DNA of 64,000 bases. Source: Anastatus disparis. Its lineage: Eukaryota > Arthropoda > Insecta > Hymenoptera > Eupelmidae. Location of the stretch: NCBI GenBank assembly GCA_017163975.1, contig JAFFSR010000394.1, forward strand, positions 1,800,501 through 1,864,500, written 5' to 3'. Shown here piece by piece: positions 1-12,649 of the stretch (within the stretch, counting starts at the first letter, position 1; every line of letters begins with the position of its first letter). The notes under the pieces are model-generated. The model saw nothing but the letters and a program-made list of their open reading frames with translations, ran no database searches and had not been told where the DNA came from. The translations under genes were made by a program, and so were the position numbers.

Positions 1-2945
1 AAAAGAGAAGGGAGACCGAGTGGTGAGAGAGATCGTTCTAACGTTGCAAGAGAAGCGTATTGAAAGATAGTAAGGGAAAAGAGAAAAGAAGAAGAAGAAG
101 AGAGAGAAAGAAAGAGAGAGAAGAAGTTTTGAGTGTTGCAGCACGCCGACTATTAGACTAAAAGGCCTTAGTTCTAAGTATAGTATGAGTCAAGGGGAGA
201 GAGAGAGAGAGAGAAATAAAGAAAGAAAAAGAAAAGATGCTAGTAATACTCGGTATTATTAAGAGTTTAAACCGATTTTCGTTATTTTAATAATTAGTTG
301 AATTTGTTAATTAATCCTTACTATTTTTTTATAAAGAAAATTGTTTATTGCAAAAAAAGAAAGAAAATATGTGTTTGTCGATTAATATTTATATTATTAG
401 TTATTTATCTGATGGGAGATAAATCTCTCTCTTTTTTTTTCGTTAGTAAAAAAAACTCCGTTAATGATAAAAAAAATTCGTATGGATTTTTATTTGTAGA
501 TTTAATAATATCGAAGACAGTCAACCTTCTGTATTTGAGGGTTGCGTTGTTTTATTTTTTTATTATTTTTTTCTTCGAAAGAACATGAACGTGCGGAGCG
601 AAAATTTCTATGAGTTGCCGTCGGGAACCGTACGGCAAAGAGCTATGTGCATGTGTATAGATTTTCTATGCACGCTGCTGTGTATTTTTCCGCTTGTTAA
701 AAGATCTTAAAAAAAATAGGGGATCGAAAAAGAAAAGGAGGAAATATTTAATGTTATAAAATTTTTAGTGAAAAAAACGAGAAATAAAAATAGTTATAGT
801 TTATTACTTAATTATTATTATTTTTATGTTTTGTAAATTTTTAAGTTATAAGGAAAGTATTTTGTTCATGGAAAATACTAATTTATAATTAAAATATATA
901 AGATTAATTATTATATTTGAGTTAGATCAGTTTACTGAAACATTAGTTTGAGGAGGTGATAATAAAAAAAAAAAAAAAAGAATTTAGTGTTACTTGGTTA
1001 TGTAATTAATATTTAATTTTAATTAATAATTATGAATTTGTTTGAAATTAAATTTTAAGAGGGATTTGTTGAAAAATCGATAATCAAAACAAAATTTTGT
1101 AATTAAAAGAAGATGAATGAAAAATTTGAAAGTAATTTATTAGGTTGGAGTTAAAAAAAATAATCATTCAATTAATGTTCACACTTTTTTTTTATATAAG
1201 AAAAGAAACAAATAAGCAAAAAGATTAGATACTTATAATTGAATTTAAAAAGAGTATAATTTATTTTAAGTGATTATAGTTTAGAATGTTGAATTACTGA
1301 TATAATTATCCGTCCGAATTATCGGTGTTTGATGTGTTAATTTGATTCAAAATATCAAATTAATTTAAATAATTTTTATAATATTTAATGAAAAAAAAAA
1401 CAGTTATAGAAGTGTTAGTATTACGGTTATCTCTATAAAGTTAATTAATTATAAAAAGATTATATATTATAAAAAATTTCTAGGCGTGTATATTACGATA
1501 AGATATATCTATCTCTTAGTATTTAATTAAGATTTGTAAATTTTTATTATTAATTTATGTTTAATTATTTTATTATTCACAATATTTGTTAATCATTTAT
1601 TTTCTTTTATTTTGATTTATTAATTGCTTTTATTTCTCGACATGAAATATAACCAAAAAATGATTTGAGAGAAAGAGCGTTTATTTACTATTGTAAAAAA
1701 ACAAAATTAGATATGTATTAATTTTATGTTTGTTAAGTATCTTATTTAAATTTTTATTTAGAATTCTATTTTATAACTTTGATTTTTATAATTAAATTAT
1801 ATAGAAAAAAAATTTATTATCTTTGTTTATAGTTTTTAGCGATATTTCGCGATTCTAAATTGCGAAATAAAAATTCCACCGCTGGACACCAGTTTTTAAA
1901 TAGCTGTAACGTCCGAACGTTAATAAATTTTTATTATTAATTTATTCGCGCGTTACAGTTCCTATTGCGTCGAGCGGTTACACAATAGGAAGCTTTTGCG
2001 TGGCAGAGGGTTAGAGTAGCGGGTAAGTTATTAAGCAGGCTCGAGAGCCAGTTTTTAGAATTTGAAACAAAGACATAAGTTGTAATTTAATTGAGACTCA
2101 CCTTGTACCTGGTCTTGGATATTAATGCTCGTTTCCTTCTCTTTATAGATGTATGAAATATATATATGGTTTATATTTCTGGATAAATATACACAGTTAG
2201 TTTATTTATTATTCTGTATATTTGAATTTATTTATCCTTTTTTCTTTTTTGTACACACTTGCGATTTACTACAGAGAATTTATTTTAAAACAAACTTGGA
2301 TTTTTTTATTAGTTGACTTGGTCTGTGCCTTCGATGGCTTTTAACAATTATCGACCCTTGGTCTTAGCGACATACAGTTATTAAATGAATACTATAATAT
2401 GAAACTTTTTTGGATGGACCTATGAGCTTATATATATCTGAGATTTTGAAGAAATCTTCAGATAGTGTTAATTTACGAGTTTAGTCTAATTTATGGCCCC
2501 ATAAAGTATTTAATTTATGAGGTGAAAGAAAAAAAGTGTTTCGTTACTACTAGAGAAGCTAGTAGATGCGTCATAGGTCGCAGCGGGTCATTAGAGATAA
2601 GCGGCGTGACCCGTGTGTGTGTGGCTTACAGATGTGAAGAGCGACAAGTTCGTTTCTTTAATCTTAGCGAAAGAAAAAGAGAAAAAAAAAGTAAAATTTT
2701 AAATAATTATTAATAAACGAGGATCTGAGTTTGTTACAAATAATTCAGTCTTTTCTCTTTTTAAAAATAAACTAAACACAAAAAGCATTGATGCACAATA
2801 AACTAAAATTTTACATAAAACGGCAAAAATGTTTTTTGAAACTAAAAATTGTTTATAAACTAAATAAAAACTAAAAATACGCACTTATTTGTTTTTAAAT
2901 AAAAAATCACAAAACACAAAAAAAAATCACTGTTTTTTTTTTAAA
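1..2945. other. AT-rich region without a recognised gene
   Basis: The first 240 bases are purine-rich with GAGA and GAAA runs, like a 5' untranslated or regulatory island, but no coding exon follows. The rest is AT-rich with many short homopolymers. A small perfect hairpin lies at 1,959-1,991 (9-bp stem TTCCTATTG, about 15-nt loop) within a slightly GC-richer patch at 1,900-2,040. The open frames here (298-588 and 2,465-2,713) have low-complexity or basic composition and no recognisable domain, so I do not call them genes. Confidence 0.5.
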
Positions 2946-3431
2946 GCAAACGAAGGCACTATTTTTTGCAATTCGGGCTGATTTCACCCAGGAGTCGAAG
3001 TTCTTGACGTTGAATAAATGTATATCGTCTTTGTTGGACGAAACACCTAACTCCTCCATTTCTTGAAAAATGTCCTCCAAGGACTATCCAGGATGTTAGA
3101 CAAATACCTTTAACCACTCGAAAAAATAGTAAATGATCAACATCAGGACTTTCCAATAAGTTTTTTAAACTTCAAGAGCTTCATCAACAAAACCTACACC
3201 AGCCAAGACACGATCGAGATAGCGAAGGAACACACAACGAACCTAGTCGAACTAGAAAATATGCTCAAAACTCTTTACCCCTATCTCGAAACCAAAGGTA
3301 TGAAAATCAGATCCACCAAGATTATAAAAAAATTAGATCAAGAAATAGCTAAAGAACAGTCTACAAACCAATAATAACCTTAACTATGAATCAACAATAC
3401 AATGAAAATAATAAAACAGAAAAAATAATTC

Positions 3432-3922
3432 TTTAATGGAATGTCAACGGTTACTATAGTCATTTGGAAAATCTACAGAAATTATTATACGAAAGACACC
3501 CAGATATAGTATGCCTTCAAGAGACTCATTTTAAGCTTGACAATCATGCCAATCTCAGAGGCTACAAATGCTTCCACACTGACAGACTGTCTAGCCAAGC
3601 AAGTGGAGAAGTTGCAACCTATATAAAGAACCACATCAACAGTAAAGAAATCCCTCTAGGTACAAACCTGGAAGCAGTTGCAGTCGAATGTTATCTCCCC
3701 AACAGAATCTCTTTATGCAATGTCTACCTACCAAACAGCCAACAGCTAACATCTGATAGCTTAGCTAAGTTGAAATCACAACTACCAACACCGTATATAG
3801 TTATGGGAGACTTTAATATTGGCTGGGAAGTCTGTGATGACCTTCACAATAGTGACCATTATCCTATTCTTATACACATTTGTTCAAGTACGACTATCAG
3901 CCATCAAGAAAATAACTCGTGA
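3432..3922 (+). pseudogene. LINE endonuclease (EEP) domain relic
   Basis: The frame matches the endonuclease/exonuclease/phosphatase domain that nicks target DNA for target-primed reverse transcription. It starts in a WNVNG motif just after an in-frame TAA, where a glutamine or leucine codon would be expected. It then shows LQETH (catalytic Glu), NVYLPN, GDFN (catalytic Asp/Asn) and finally SDHYPI (catalytic Asp/His). GDFN and SDHYPI are only about 15 residues apart here, whereas the family usually has some 60 or more between them. An in-frame internal deletion has therefore removed the middle of the fold. The frame stops at 3,922, and fragments of the linker to the RT continue in other frames. 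Confidence 0.85.
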
Positions 3923-4499
3923 TACGAGCCATGGAATTTCAGAAAGGCGGATTGGAATCTATACAAATCTGAAGTTGATAATAACATCCGAAAGTTGAAT
4001 GATCCTTCTAAACTCACCAACTCAAATATAAACGTATTATTCAACAACCTCAATAACATAATACTCTCGCATTCCGAAATACAATATCAAACACAACAAA
4101 AACCAAACGCCATGGTGGAATGAAGAATGTTCCAACGCTTGCAGAGAGTCCAAACACGCCTTTAATAGGTACAAAAACACAAAACTACAGAAAACAAGTT
4201 AGAACACAATAAAAAAGAAGCCATCTATAAAAGAACTATAAAAAAAACTAAAGAAAAATGCTAGCTAGAATTTGTCCAATCCCTCAATTCAAACTCACCC
4301 GTCTCACTCATATGGAAAAAAATACAAAGCGTACAAGGCAAACACAAATCAAGATTAATTTTTACTTCAATAGACGAAGACAACCAAATAATCCATGAAA
4401 CAACAGACATCGCCAACAAGTTCGCTTTCACCTTTTCACAAAACTCCAGCAACAGGAACTATAACAAAGAATTTTTAGACTTCAAAAATAATTACAACT

Positions 4500-5834
4500 T
4501 CACTCAAGAAAAAGACGATGACATTCTGGATATTCCTCTACTAAACTCTTGAATAGACTTAAACGAAATAACTCAAACACTCAACAACTGCAAAAACTAC
4601 ATGCTGGTCCAGATTCTATCCACAATATCTTCCTAAAAAATCTTCTTCTTTCGGCTATTCAATATATCCACAAAATATTTAACATTGTCTGGTTACACAA
4701 TATATTTCCGACTCAGTGGAGACTAGCCACAATAATACCTATCAACAAACCTGGTGAAGATTCTGCATCTCCTAAAAATTACAGACCAATATCTCTGACT
4801 TGCAACATCTGCAAACTCATGGAAAAAATAGTAAACAAAAGACTAAAAACCTACCTCAAATCAAAAAATTACCTCTCTAAACTCCAAAGCGGCTTCAGAC
4901 AAAACAAATCCACCATCGATCACCTTATTTTGTTAGAATCAGAAATTCGCAACGCATTCAGAAAAAACTTACACTTGGCAGCAGTATCATTGGATTTGGA
5001 AAAGGTCTACGAAACCATTTGGAAAGACCGAGTGATCCACCTTCTCAAAAAACAAATAAGCGGCCATATACTCGCATTCATAGAAAACTTCCTAAAGGAC
5101 AGGCTCATTCAGGTAAAAGTAAACAATGTATTCTCAGACAGATTACCTCAAGAAAACGAAGTTCTACAGGGATCGGTTACCAGTGTCACTTTTTTCCTGA
5201 TAGCTATAAATGAGCTTACAACGTGCATCGAAGCTCCAACAAGATTCTGTATATTCGCCGATGATCTCACAATATACACAACACAACAGGAAGGGATTCT
5301 CTAATAACCGAAAACATTCTGCAGAACACAATAAATAATATCTTTTCATGGTCTATAACTACCGGCTTCAAATTCTCACAAACTAAAACCAACTATATTA
5401 TTTTCTTAACCAAACAAAATGACTTCAAGATAACTCTCAATTTAAACAATCAACAGATCTAAAAAGTCAAAGAAATTAAAATACTAGGGCTCACCTTTGA
5501 TAGAAAACTAACATGGAAAAACCACATTAAACATTTGAAATTCGAAGCCCACAACAGACTAAAACTAATAAAAACCTTAGCAGCTAAAATCTGGGGAGCA
5601 GACCAATCCATTCTAATAAACACATACAATGCCACAGTGTTATCGAAAATAAATTACGGGTGTATCATCTACGGCTCTTCAAAACACGCAAACTCCCTGG
5701 AACCTATCTACAATAAAGGTATCAAGATCGCACTAGAAGCTTATCATAGCAGCCCTACCACCAGCTTACTGGCGGAGAGTAACATGACTCCACTAAGCTA
5801 CAGAAAAATCAAATTGATGGCTGAGTACGCTTAA
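4500..5834 (+). pseudogene. LINE reverse transcriptase domain relic
   Basis: The main open stretch is 4,549-5,304. It carries the usual RT blocks: a P-x-x-W-R-L-A-T-I-I-P-I entry, the K-N-Y-R-P-I-S-L-T block, a Q-S-G-F-R block with S-T-I-D-H-L, motif A with the first catalytic Asp in V-S-L-D-L, a Q-G-S-V-T block, and motif C as F-A-D-D-L. The catalytic aspartates therefore survive although the reading frame does not. A TAA at 5,302-5,304 interrupts it, and the thumb region resumes at 5,535-5,834. Upstream fragments at 4,200-4,550 are frameshifted linker. The enzyme would make cDNA from the element's RNA at the nicked target. Confidence 0.87.
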
Positions 5835-5873
5835 GAAATAGCCTCACTACCAGACAACTTAGCCTACTTCATC

Positions 5874-6722
5874 ATGTTCGAAAACGAAGATGTGGCCTTT
5901 CAAGACTTCATTAGTGGAGCTACACCATTTACAAACAGACTTCACAATACCTTAATAGACGCCAACATAACTATTCCAGAAATCATCACACAAACATATG
6001 AACCACACCCCATAGTCATACTACAAACCATTCACACAAATCAAAATAAAGAAACAGAAGTAACTAAATTCAATCTCATCTATACCTGCTGTAACAATTC
6101 AAATAACATAATAGGTATCTCAATAATGTCCGAAGAGAACAATGTACATTTTTCTATTCCAAATTCATACTCCATAGAATTCGCTAACTATTGGGCATTA
6201 GTAAAAACCATAAAAATAATAGAAAGCTCAGAAAACACTAATTGGAAAATATTTAAAAACTCGGTTCAGCTCATCAATAATATTAACAAGCTTTACTCCA
6301 CCAACAACTTAGTTAACCAAATTCAAAACAAAATAATTCAATTAAGCAGCAAACAAATAGTAATTTCAAGATACTCAATAGATAACAACATTTTCGCTCA
6401 TCAAATACTTTAATCAACCACCGAAACTATTCTGTCAAACAACCAGACACCAAACCTCCCATTACCATAAAAAATAGCAGCTAATATGATTTACAAATCA
6501 ATAATTGACCTCTGGAACAACAGCTGGAAAAACAGCAAACACACATACCTTCACACTATAAGAGACAACATCTACACTAAAAGCCCCACACATAATCTAA
6601 ATAGAAAAGAACAAAGAACTATCACAAAAATCTGTCGAAGCCACAACAAACTTACTCACTTCAACCTACTCAACAAAGAACAAAAAGAATATGTAACCTA
6701 TGCAATATCCCTTTATCCATAG
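5874..6722 (+). pseudogene. LINE RNase H-like region, catalytic residues lost
   Basis: This region lies where I-type LINEs carry RNase H. The first strand reads L-I-Y-T followed by C-C-N where Asp-Gly-Ser is expected. The helix that normally bears the catalytic Glu reads A-N-Y-W-A-L-V-K-T. The position of the third acid reads F-K-N-S where S-D-S is usual. All three catalytic acids appear replaced by eye, so RNase H activity would be absent. A stop at 6,411-6,413 separates it from a basic tail frame (6,486-6,722). The assignment rests on position and residual spacing; an alignment is needed to confirm each residue. Confidence 0.6.
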
Positions 6723-7026
6723 AACATCTAATCTGCACATGCCCAAACTTCACCACAGTAAGACAACATCATAACATAACCGGAAACATGAAGACATTAT
6801 TCAACTCATAAGACATTGAAAAAAATATTAAAGTTTTTAAAATCAATCAATATGTATAATTCAATTTAAGTGTTAAGATGTTTTCATTCAAACAAACTCT
6901 CATTCTATACAACTGTTATAATGTATTATTGTACCTCAAAACATATATATTTGTATAAAATTATAATTATATTTTCGCTAATGACCTAGTTGTTGATGCG
7001 ACATTAAATAAATAAATAAAAAAAAA

Positions 7027-8148
7027 TTGTGGTGAAATTTTATAATACTTCAAGTATATTATAAAATTTCATCAAAATTGTTGACAACGATATTAAGTTA
7101 TTAAGTTTTTTTATTAATTATTTCAGAGCTGACTTTTTTGTCTTAACCCCTTATTCCGAATATAGTCCAGTAGAATCAGTCAAAATGCATAACGTAATTA
7201 GTAACAGGTCCACACCACCAAAAATGGCTTTGTTGGATAATTAGAAATGAAATTCTTGAGAGACCCTAAAAATTTGAGCCGTTAGGAATTTGTAAACAAT
7301 GATTTAAGGTGCAAAATTCGTAAAAATCATGGTTTTTTAGAGGTTATTTGAAATCATTTGCGATCTAGTACATGAAAATTATATGATTTGTAGGTGTTTC
7401 AAAGATAATTAATTTGAGACGTAATAGATTAAAATCGGTTAATAACTTTTATAAATAATGATAAACAAAAATCGAAAATCACGAAATATTTAAATATCTT
7501 TCATTTTGTAAAAAAAAGGATGTATATGTTTGTAATTTAACAAAAATGTGCCTCTTATTATCTTTAGGTTATCATAAAAATTTCATCAAAGAATATTAAT
7601 TATTTTATGAGATATTCTATTTGTTTATTAAAAAAAGGTCAAATGGTTCTTTCAATAGTTTTGCTGCTAATAAAAATATCAACATAGGGATTTGATATTT
7701 TTATCACTGGCAATTTTACGGAAATTTAAAAAAAAAAGAATGCTCTAGCTCAATTAGAAGCCGAGATAATTTTTTTTTTAAATTCGCCAATTGTTTATTT
7801 ATAAAGATTAAGGATTGATATTTTTATCACAGCTATTATAATACTTGAAGTTTATGATTCCATTATATCAGAGATAAAATAAACATTTTACAATGTTAAA
7901 AATTAATATGAAAGTAATCAAGGTTGCTACTAGTTAAACAGAGTCACCTTTCCTGCCTTGCAAGAAAATTGATCTGGCAAGTTATAATTCATGTTCCGAT
8001 TAAAAATTTATTGTATCTCGGTTAATTATTATCCAATTTCGACGTTTTTTTTAAATCGGGGTAGCGCGTGTAAATAATAACAACTGTCGTATTGGTTTTC
8101 TTAAAAATTGTTATTAAACAATTGTTATTGCAAAAAAAAATTATTTTT
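7027..8148. other. AT-rich region with a short hairpin next to the LINE tail
   Basis: Directly after the LINE tail, 7,030-7,077 folds into a hairpin with stem halves close to GGTGAAATTTTATAATACT and its complement. Beyond it I see only AT-rich sequence with short inverted words and no coding potential. Confidence 0.4.
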
Positions 8149-8985
8149 AACAAATTTAAAAAATTTTTATTTTAGCAAAAAGCTTTAAAAAAAAGTTAGT
8201 TTGTCTTAATAATTAGACAATTTTTTATTTTATTGTTTTTATCATAAAATCAATATTCAAAATATAATCTTTATCGTTTGTAACCACATGAGACAATAAT
8301 TATATTCAGTTAAAATAATATGTGTCTTGTTATGTTATTCAAAAATATCGTTAATATTATTCGGTTATATTTTTAAGTAAATCCATTCATTAGTTATTTA
8401 AAGTTCTATGTTCTAGTAATAATTATTATTTTAATATCAAAATTCGTTTTCTGAGACTTTGAAACTAAACAAGATGGTAAATAATCATGACTACAGGCGT
8501 ATAGTATCTGTTTGACATCACCCTTAATCTAAAAATAAATTATAATCGAGTCTTAGTCTATAAATTATACGAATATATTTAATAGATTTACTTTTGATGT
8601 ATGTCAAAAATTGTAATATAATACAGGATAGATAATGTTTGTTCCCTTCAGACCTGAGTGACCACTCGGTCCTGCTAATATAAGTACAGAACTTTTACGA
8701 TCCCAAAATTTTTCTAAAATATATTAATAAATACTTACTAAGTTAAATAAAATATTATTTTTTAATTATATAACTGGGCACATACCATTCGAATTCAACA
8801 TAATCATTATCTTATGGTTACAAACGATAAAGATTATATTTTGAATATTTTTTACTTAACAGGCTAAATATTGATTTTATGATAAAAACAATAAAATAAA
8901 GAATTGTCTAATTGTTAAGACAAACTAACTTTTTTTTAAAGCTTTTTGCTAAAATAAAAATTTTTTAAATTTGTTTTTTGACTTT
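8149..8985. repeat. Foldback element with ~160-bp inverted arms
   Basis: The left arm (8,149-8,305) is repeated in reverse complement at 8,815-8,985. Matching blocks include AGCAAAAAGCTTTAAAAAAA against TTTAAAGCTTTTTGCT, and AATATAATCTTTATCGTTTG against CAAACGATAAAGATTATATT. The right arm carries an extra block of about 18 bases near 8,850. The centre of about 500 bases has no coding frame. It is probably a non-autonomous foldback or MITE-type element; I could not fix a target-site duplication. Confidence 0.75.
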
Positions 8986-9476
8986 CAGAATCTGTTTATT
9001 AATTGGTGATCAAAATATTCTACGTTTTTATTCATTAAGTAGCTTTTAGAACTTTACTCTCTCAAGTTTAATTTGTATCAGTAGATAATAATTATTTTTT
9101 TCTGGCTTCAAAAGCGAGTGACAAAAAAATAACTTCTCAGATTTCTCATAACTATTTCTTAAACAATGTTTATTCAACCTTTCTATGCTAAAATAGTAAA
9201 GTAGTTTTTAATTATTGGAGGATGACCCTGGCCAGTATGTTTATAACTATAACATCACTACCTTTTATACTTTATTTTACATGAAATATTTAAATTAGAT
9301 GCCATCTTCCGTTCTGTTATAATACCAATGTCGTATTTTTACACAATTTAAGAAGGGGCCGAACTATCTGTCCTTGTCTAATAGCGTTTTTCAACATTTA
9401 TGTAAACACCATCCGGTATAACAAGAAAAAAATAGCAGCCCCCGCTAGATATTAATATAATAAGTAAATTTTGTAA

Positions 9477-9607
9477 TAACAACCAAATTTTCTCACTGTG
9501 TAGTTTTTGAATAATTAGAGACCTACCAAAAAAAGATAGGTTATATTCTAGATTGCTAGTAGGTCTCTAATAAGTCAAAAACTATACGGTAAAAAATTTG
9601 ATTGTTA
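9477..9607. mobile_element. Small hairpin MITE
   Basis: About 50-bp inverted arms face each other around a loop of about 30 bases. The inner arm ends are AATTAGAGACCTAC and GTAGGTCTCTAATAAG, and the outer parts carry GTAGTTTTTGA against TCAAAAACTATAC. The whole unit is about 131 bp with no coding capacity. Size and shape fit a MITE whose family I cannot name. Confidence 0.7.
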
Positions 9608-9639
9608 AATTGTGTTTGTGAAAATTACGTTTCTGATAT

Positions 9640-10440
9640 GTATGATCATGCTTCTGTTTCTTCTGGTGCAAGTGATTAAGATGCTGAAGGTGAGGTTAGG
9701 AAGTTTGATAAATCATTGATACCTTGGTGGGAATTAATAAAAAAAGAAATCTCAGATCTAAAAAAGGAAATTTCAGAAGTAAATTTAGAATTAAGTACAA
9801 GTACAATAAAAAATGAGTCAAGATTTAAGGTTATTGAGGATAAACTGGTAGAAATCGAAAGCAAAATGCATCTTCGCAGTCTGCGCACGAATAGCAATTA
9901 AACATTAATAATGCTCTTACATTATACTATCAAAATGTGAGGAGCATCGTGGGCAGATTGCCAGCTTTCAGAGCTGTAATCCACACTAATTTTTCAACAT
10001 AAAGCTTTGATTGTCACCGAGATTTGGCTTAATCAGAGCATTGTTGACCAGGACTGTGTTTGCTTGATTACAATATTATAAGGTGCGACTGGTAAAATTG
10101 AAGTATTGTTAAGACTAAAGGTGGCGCTGTGCCATTGGGCATAAAAAAATCAATTAAACTTCTGGTATTACCATTGGAAGACGACTCATATGAGCTTTAA
10201 TAGCTAGCTATTAAGATTATCAAGGGAGACAGTATGTCGGTGATAATTGCTGCTTATTTAGCACCGGATTTGATTATGCGAGAACCAGATTATTTCTTTG
10301 GGTATATGAATAATGTACAATATATATTTGGTCAGTTTAGCAATTATGATACGATGAATAATGTGATTTCATTGGGAGTTTTTATTTATCAGGTTATAAA
10401 TAGACATTTGTCATGTGGCAAATAAGGTAAAAAAAAATTT
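9640..10440 (+). mobile_element. Fragment of a Jockey/CR1-type LINE (ORF1 end and start of endonuclease)
   Basis: A frame at about 9,680-9,900 encodes a charged coiled-coil-like stretch rich in Lys and Glu heptads, typical of the end of LINE ORF1. It is followed by a short segment reading L-Y-Y-Q-N-V-R-S-I, the standard opening of a LINE endonuclease domain. Downstream frames up to 10,440 are full of stops but keep endonuclease-like words. The piece is cut off where the minus-strand LINE at 10,495-12,645 begins. The plus-strand tail at 12,650-12,950 may be the other end of the same copy. Confidence 0.6.
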
Positions 10441-10494
10441 TAGGCTTTATCAAGCGTTTTTACCAACGTTTTTGTAAACATGATTCATTTGGAT

Positions 10495-12645
10495 CGTTGT
10501 AGATAGATAGATGGGTAGATATATTTTTACTTTGTATTATATGTACAAAAAAAAAGAGAGCGTGTAATACACAATTAAATTAAATTAACCTTATATATAT
10601 ATAAATAATATTGCACGGTAAAAATAGAATTGCGCAGTGCGATATCACAGTCTTAGGAGATAATAGAAATAATAATACTTATGTACAAAAAAAAAGAGAG
10701 CGTGTGATACACAATTAAATTAAATTAACCTTATATATATATATATATATAAATAATATTGCACGGTAAAAATAGAATTGCGCAGTGCGATATCACAGTC
10801 TTAGGAGATAATAGAAATAATAATACTTTATTGTATAAGTAAGTCAATAAAATAAATTAAAAGTGATATCACAGATAAAAAAATATACTAAAAATCAGTC
10901 TAATATACCTATGATTCAAAAGAAATTACATTAAAATCAAGCGTGTAAAGAGCGCAGTCAAGATTATAAAAAAATATATTAGTATACAATAATATGTAAG
11001 CCCTGTTGATTAAAATAAGTTCACTCATTCTATAAACACTCACTCCACACTCATACCAATAAATACTCTCATACCCATCTAAAAAAAGGACGTTACATGA
11101 ATGAATAAATTAACACATATGATATAGTCCAAAAAAAATAAAATTGCTTAATGTAGGTCGAGTAAATACCTCCTCAGAGCGGCTTTAAACCTGCTGAGTG
11201 GTGGAAGATGTTTAATATCAGCAGGCAGGGAGTTCCAAAAATACACACCTTGAACTTAAAAGGAATTCCTCCCAGTCTCAGTGCGCATGAAGGGCACCGC
11301 AAGATCTTTAATCTCACCCCTAGCAGTCGTTCTGGATATATATCTAGTGAAGAGACCCACTAGATATTCGGGAGTATTCATATGTACGATTTTGTACAAA
11401 AGTACAGCCATAAAATACTGTCTCCTCGAATCAGTACGCAGCCAAAGCATGTCTATACGGCAAAATATGATCACCCATTCTCATGCCTAAAACATATCTC
11501 ACACATGAATTCTGCATCGTTTGCAGTCGTCTGCGTAGTTCCTGCGAAGCATCGACCAAAACCACTGAACAGTAATCAAGATGTGGGAACAGCAGGGCGG
11601 TTGCGAGTTGCTTACGCAGAGCCTCAGTGGTGTACTGACGGAAAAACCACAGGCTATAAATCATTCTATTGAATTTTTTAGTCATCATAATAATGTGCGG
11701 TTCCCACGACAGTTTAGGGTCAAGTACAACACCAAGGCTCATAACGATGTCAGATAAAGGAATACCGATACCACTCCCCAGGTCAACCATACTTTGCTCA
11801 CCCGAATAAAAATTTTAAATGAAACGATTACTTCCAAAGACGATCGCCTTTGTTTTACTAGCATTCGCAGTGAGAGAAATACCAGCAGCCCACCCTGACA
11901 CCGCCCGGGCCGCCCTCTATAAAATACTAATCTCATCATCCACATCATCATAAGGGACCTGTGTATAAATTTGAAGATCGTCCTTATACAGCAGGCGCTC
12001 TATGCATCCGGGCTCTAGTGCGTTACGTACGTTATTAATGTAAAGGCAAAACAACAGAAGCCCCAGCACCGAACCCTGAAGAATTCCTAAATTGGTTATT
12101 AGCCAGTTCGATTCCTCTTTTAAGTATGTGGAAATTATTTGTTTCCCACCTGATAAATAGGAGTTAATCCACCTAAATGCAGCCCTGAAAAACCCCTTTG
12201 ATCTAAGCCTTGCAAGAAGCCTCGTGGGATAGATCATGTCGAATGCCTTGCTGAAATAAAAAAAAAGCAGAAAGATGAAAAGCTTTCTGCCTAAACCCGA
12301 CCTTATGTTTTCTGTGAGTTTGAGTACAGCAGTTGCGTGGTGTGGTGCTTCCTAAAACCAGTTTGCATAGGATCAAGCAATCCATTGGAAGTGATGTACT
12401 CCTGCAGTTGGTTATGGACGATTTTCTCAAGAACCCTTGAAAGAAAACATAAGATGGCTTTAGGCCTAAAATCTTTTGGCTGCTTAGGTGCAGCATGCTT
12501 TTTCAATGGTGTAATACGTGCTTGCTTCCAAAGGCAAGGGAAGATCCCCCGTACAAAAGAAAATAGAACGGAGTCAAAAGATGTTGACCAACAAATGGTA
12601 AAGCTTTAACTATCACACTTTACGGAATGCCATCCTCACCTATGT
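10495..12645 (-). mobile_element. Jockey/CR1-type LINE, reverse transcriptase part, antisense
   Basis: Read on the minus strand, the RT runs from about 12,640 down to 11,250 in several frames. The N-terminal block D-F-R-P, V-L-E-K-I-V-H-N-Q-L and Q-T-G-F-R-K-H-H-T-T-Q-L-L lie at 12,506-12,303. A central block with L-Q-G-S-V-L-G follows at 12,237-11,917, and a thumb/C-terminal region with L-G-V-V-L-D and P-H-L-D-Y-C at 11,790-11,256. Motif C reads Y-K-D-D where Y-A-D-D is usual. The element's 3' side (10,495-11,250) ends in an ATCT-type short repeat near 10,500, as in some LINE tails. Frameshifts and stops make it a dead copy. The endonuclease half is missing, so it is 5' truncated. Confidence 0.85.
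10541..10828. repeat. Tandem duplication of a 140-bp unit
   Basis: The segment beginning ATGTACAAAAAAAAAGAGAG at 10,541 repeats almost perfectly from 10,681. The second copy differs mainly by a longer TA run. The duplication lies in the 3' part of the minus-strand LINE and looks recent. Confidence 0.9.
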
Positions 12646-12649
12646 ACTA

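Larger units (their letters stand above)
2950..7026 (+). mobile_element. I-type LINE (non-LTR retrotransposon), degenerate
   Basis: This is an old, nearly full-length non-LTR retrotransposon. In order it holds a decayed ORF1 tail (about 2,950-3,390), an apurinic-like endonuclease (3,430-3,922), a reverse transcriptase (about 4,510-5,834) and an RNase H-like region with a C-terminal tail (5,874-6,722). The 3' end is an A-rich tail, ACATTAAATAAATAAATAAA followed by A residues, ending near 7,026. Endonuclease plus RT plus downstream RNase H is the order seen in the I superfamily. Several nonsense codons and frame changes interrupt it, so it cannot make its proteins. I did not find a clear target-site duplication. 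Confidence 0.88.

Noticed and set aside
298..588. 96-codon plus-strand frame
   Set aside because: Phe/Ile/Lys-rich low-complexity translation of poly-T/poly-A DNA, no domain and no promoter or splice context.
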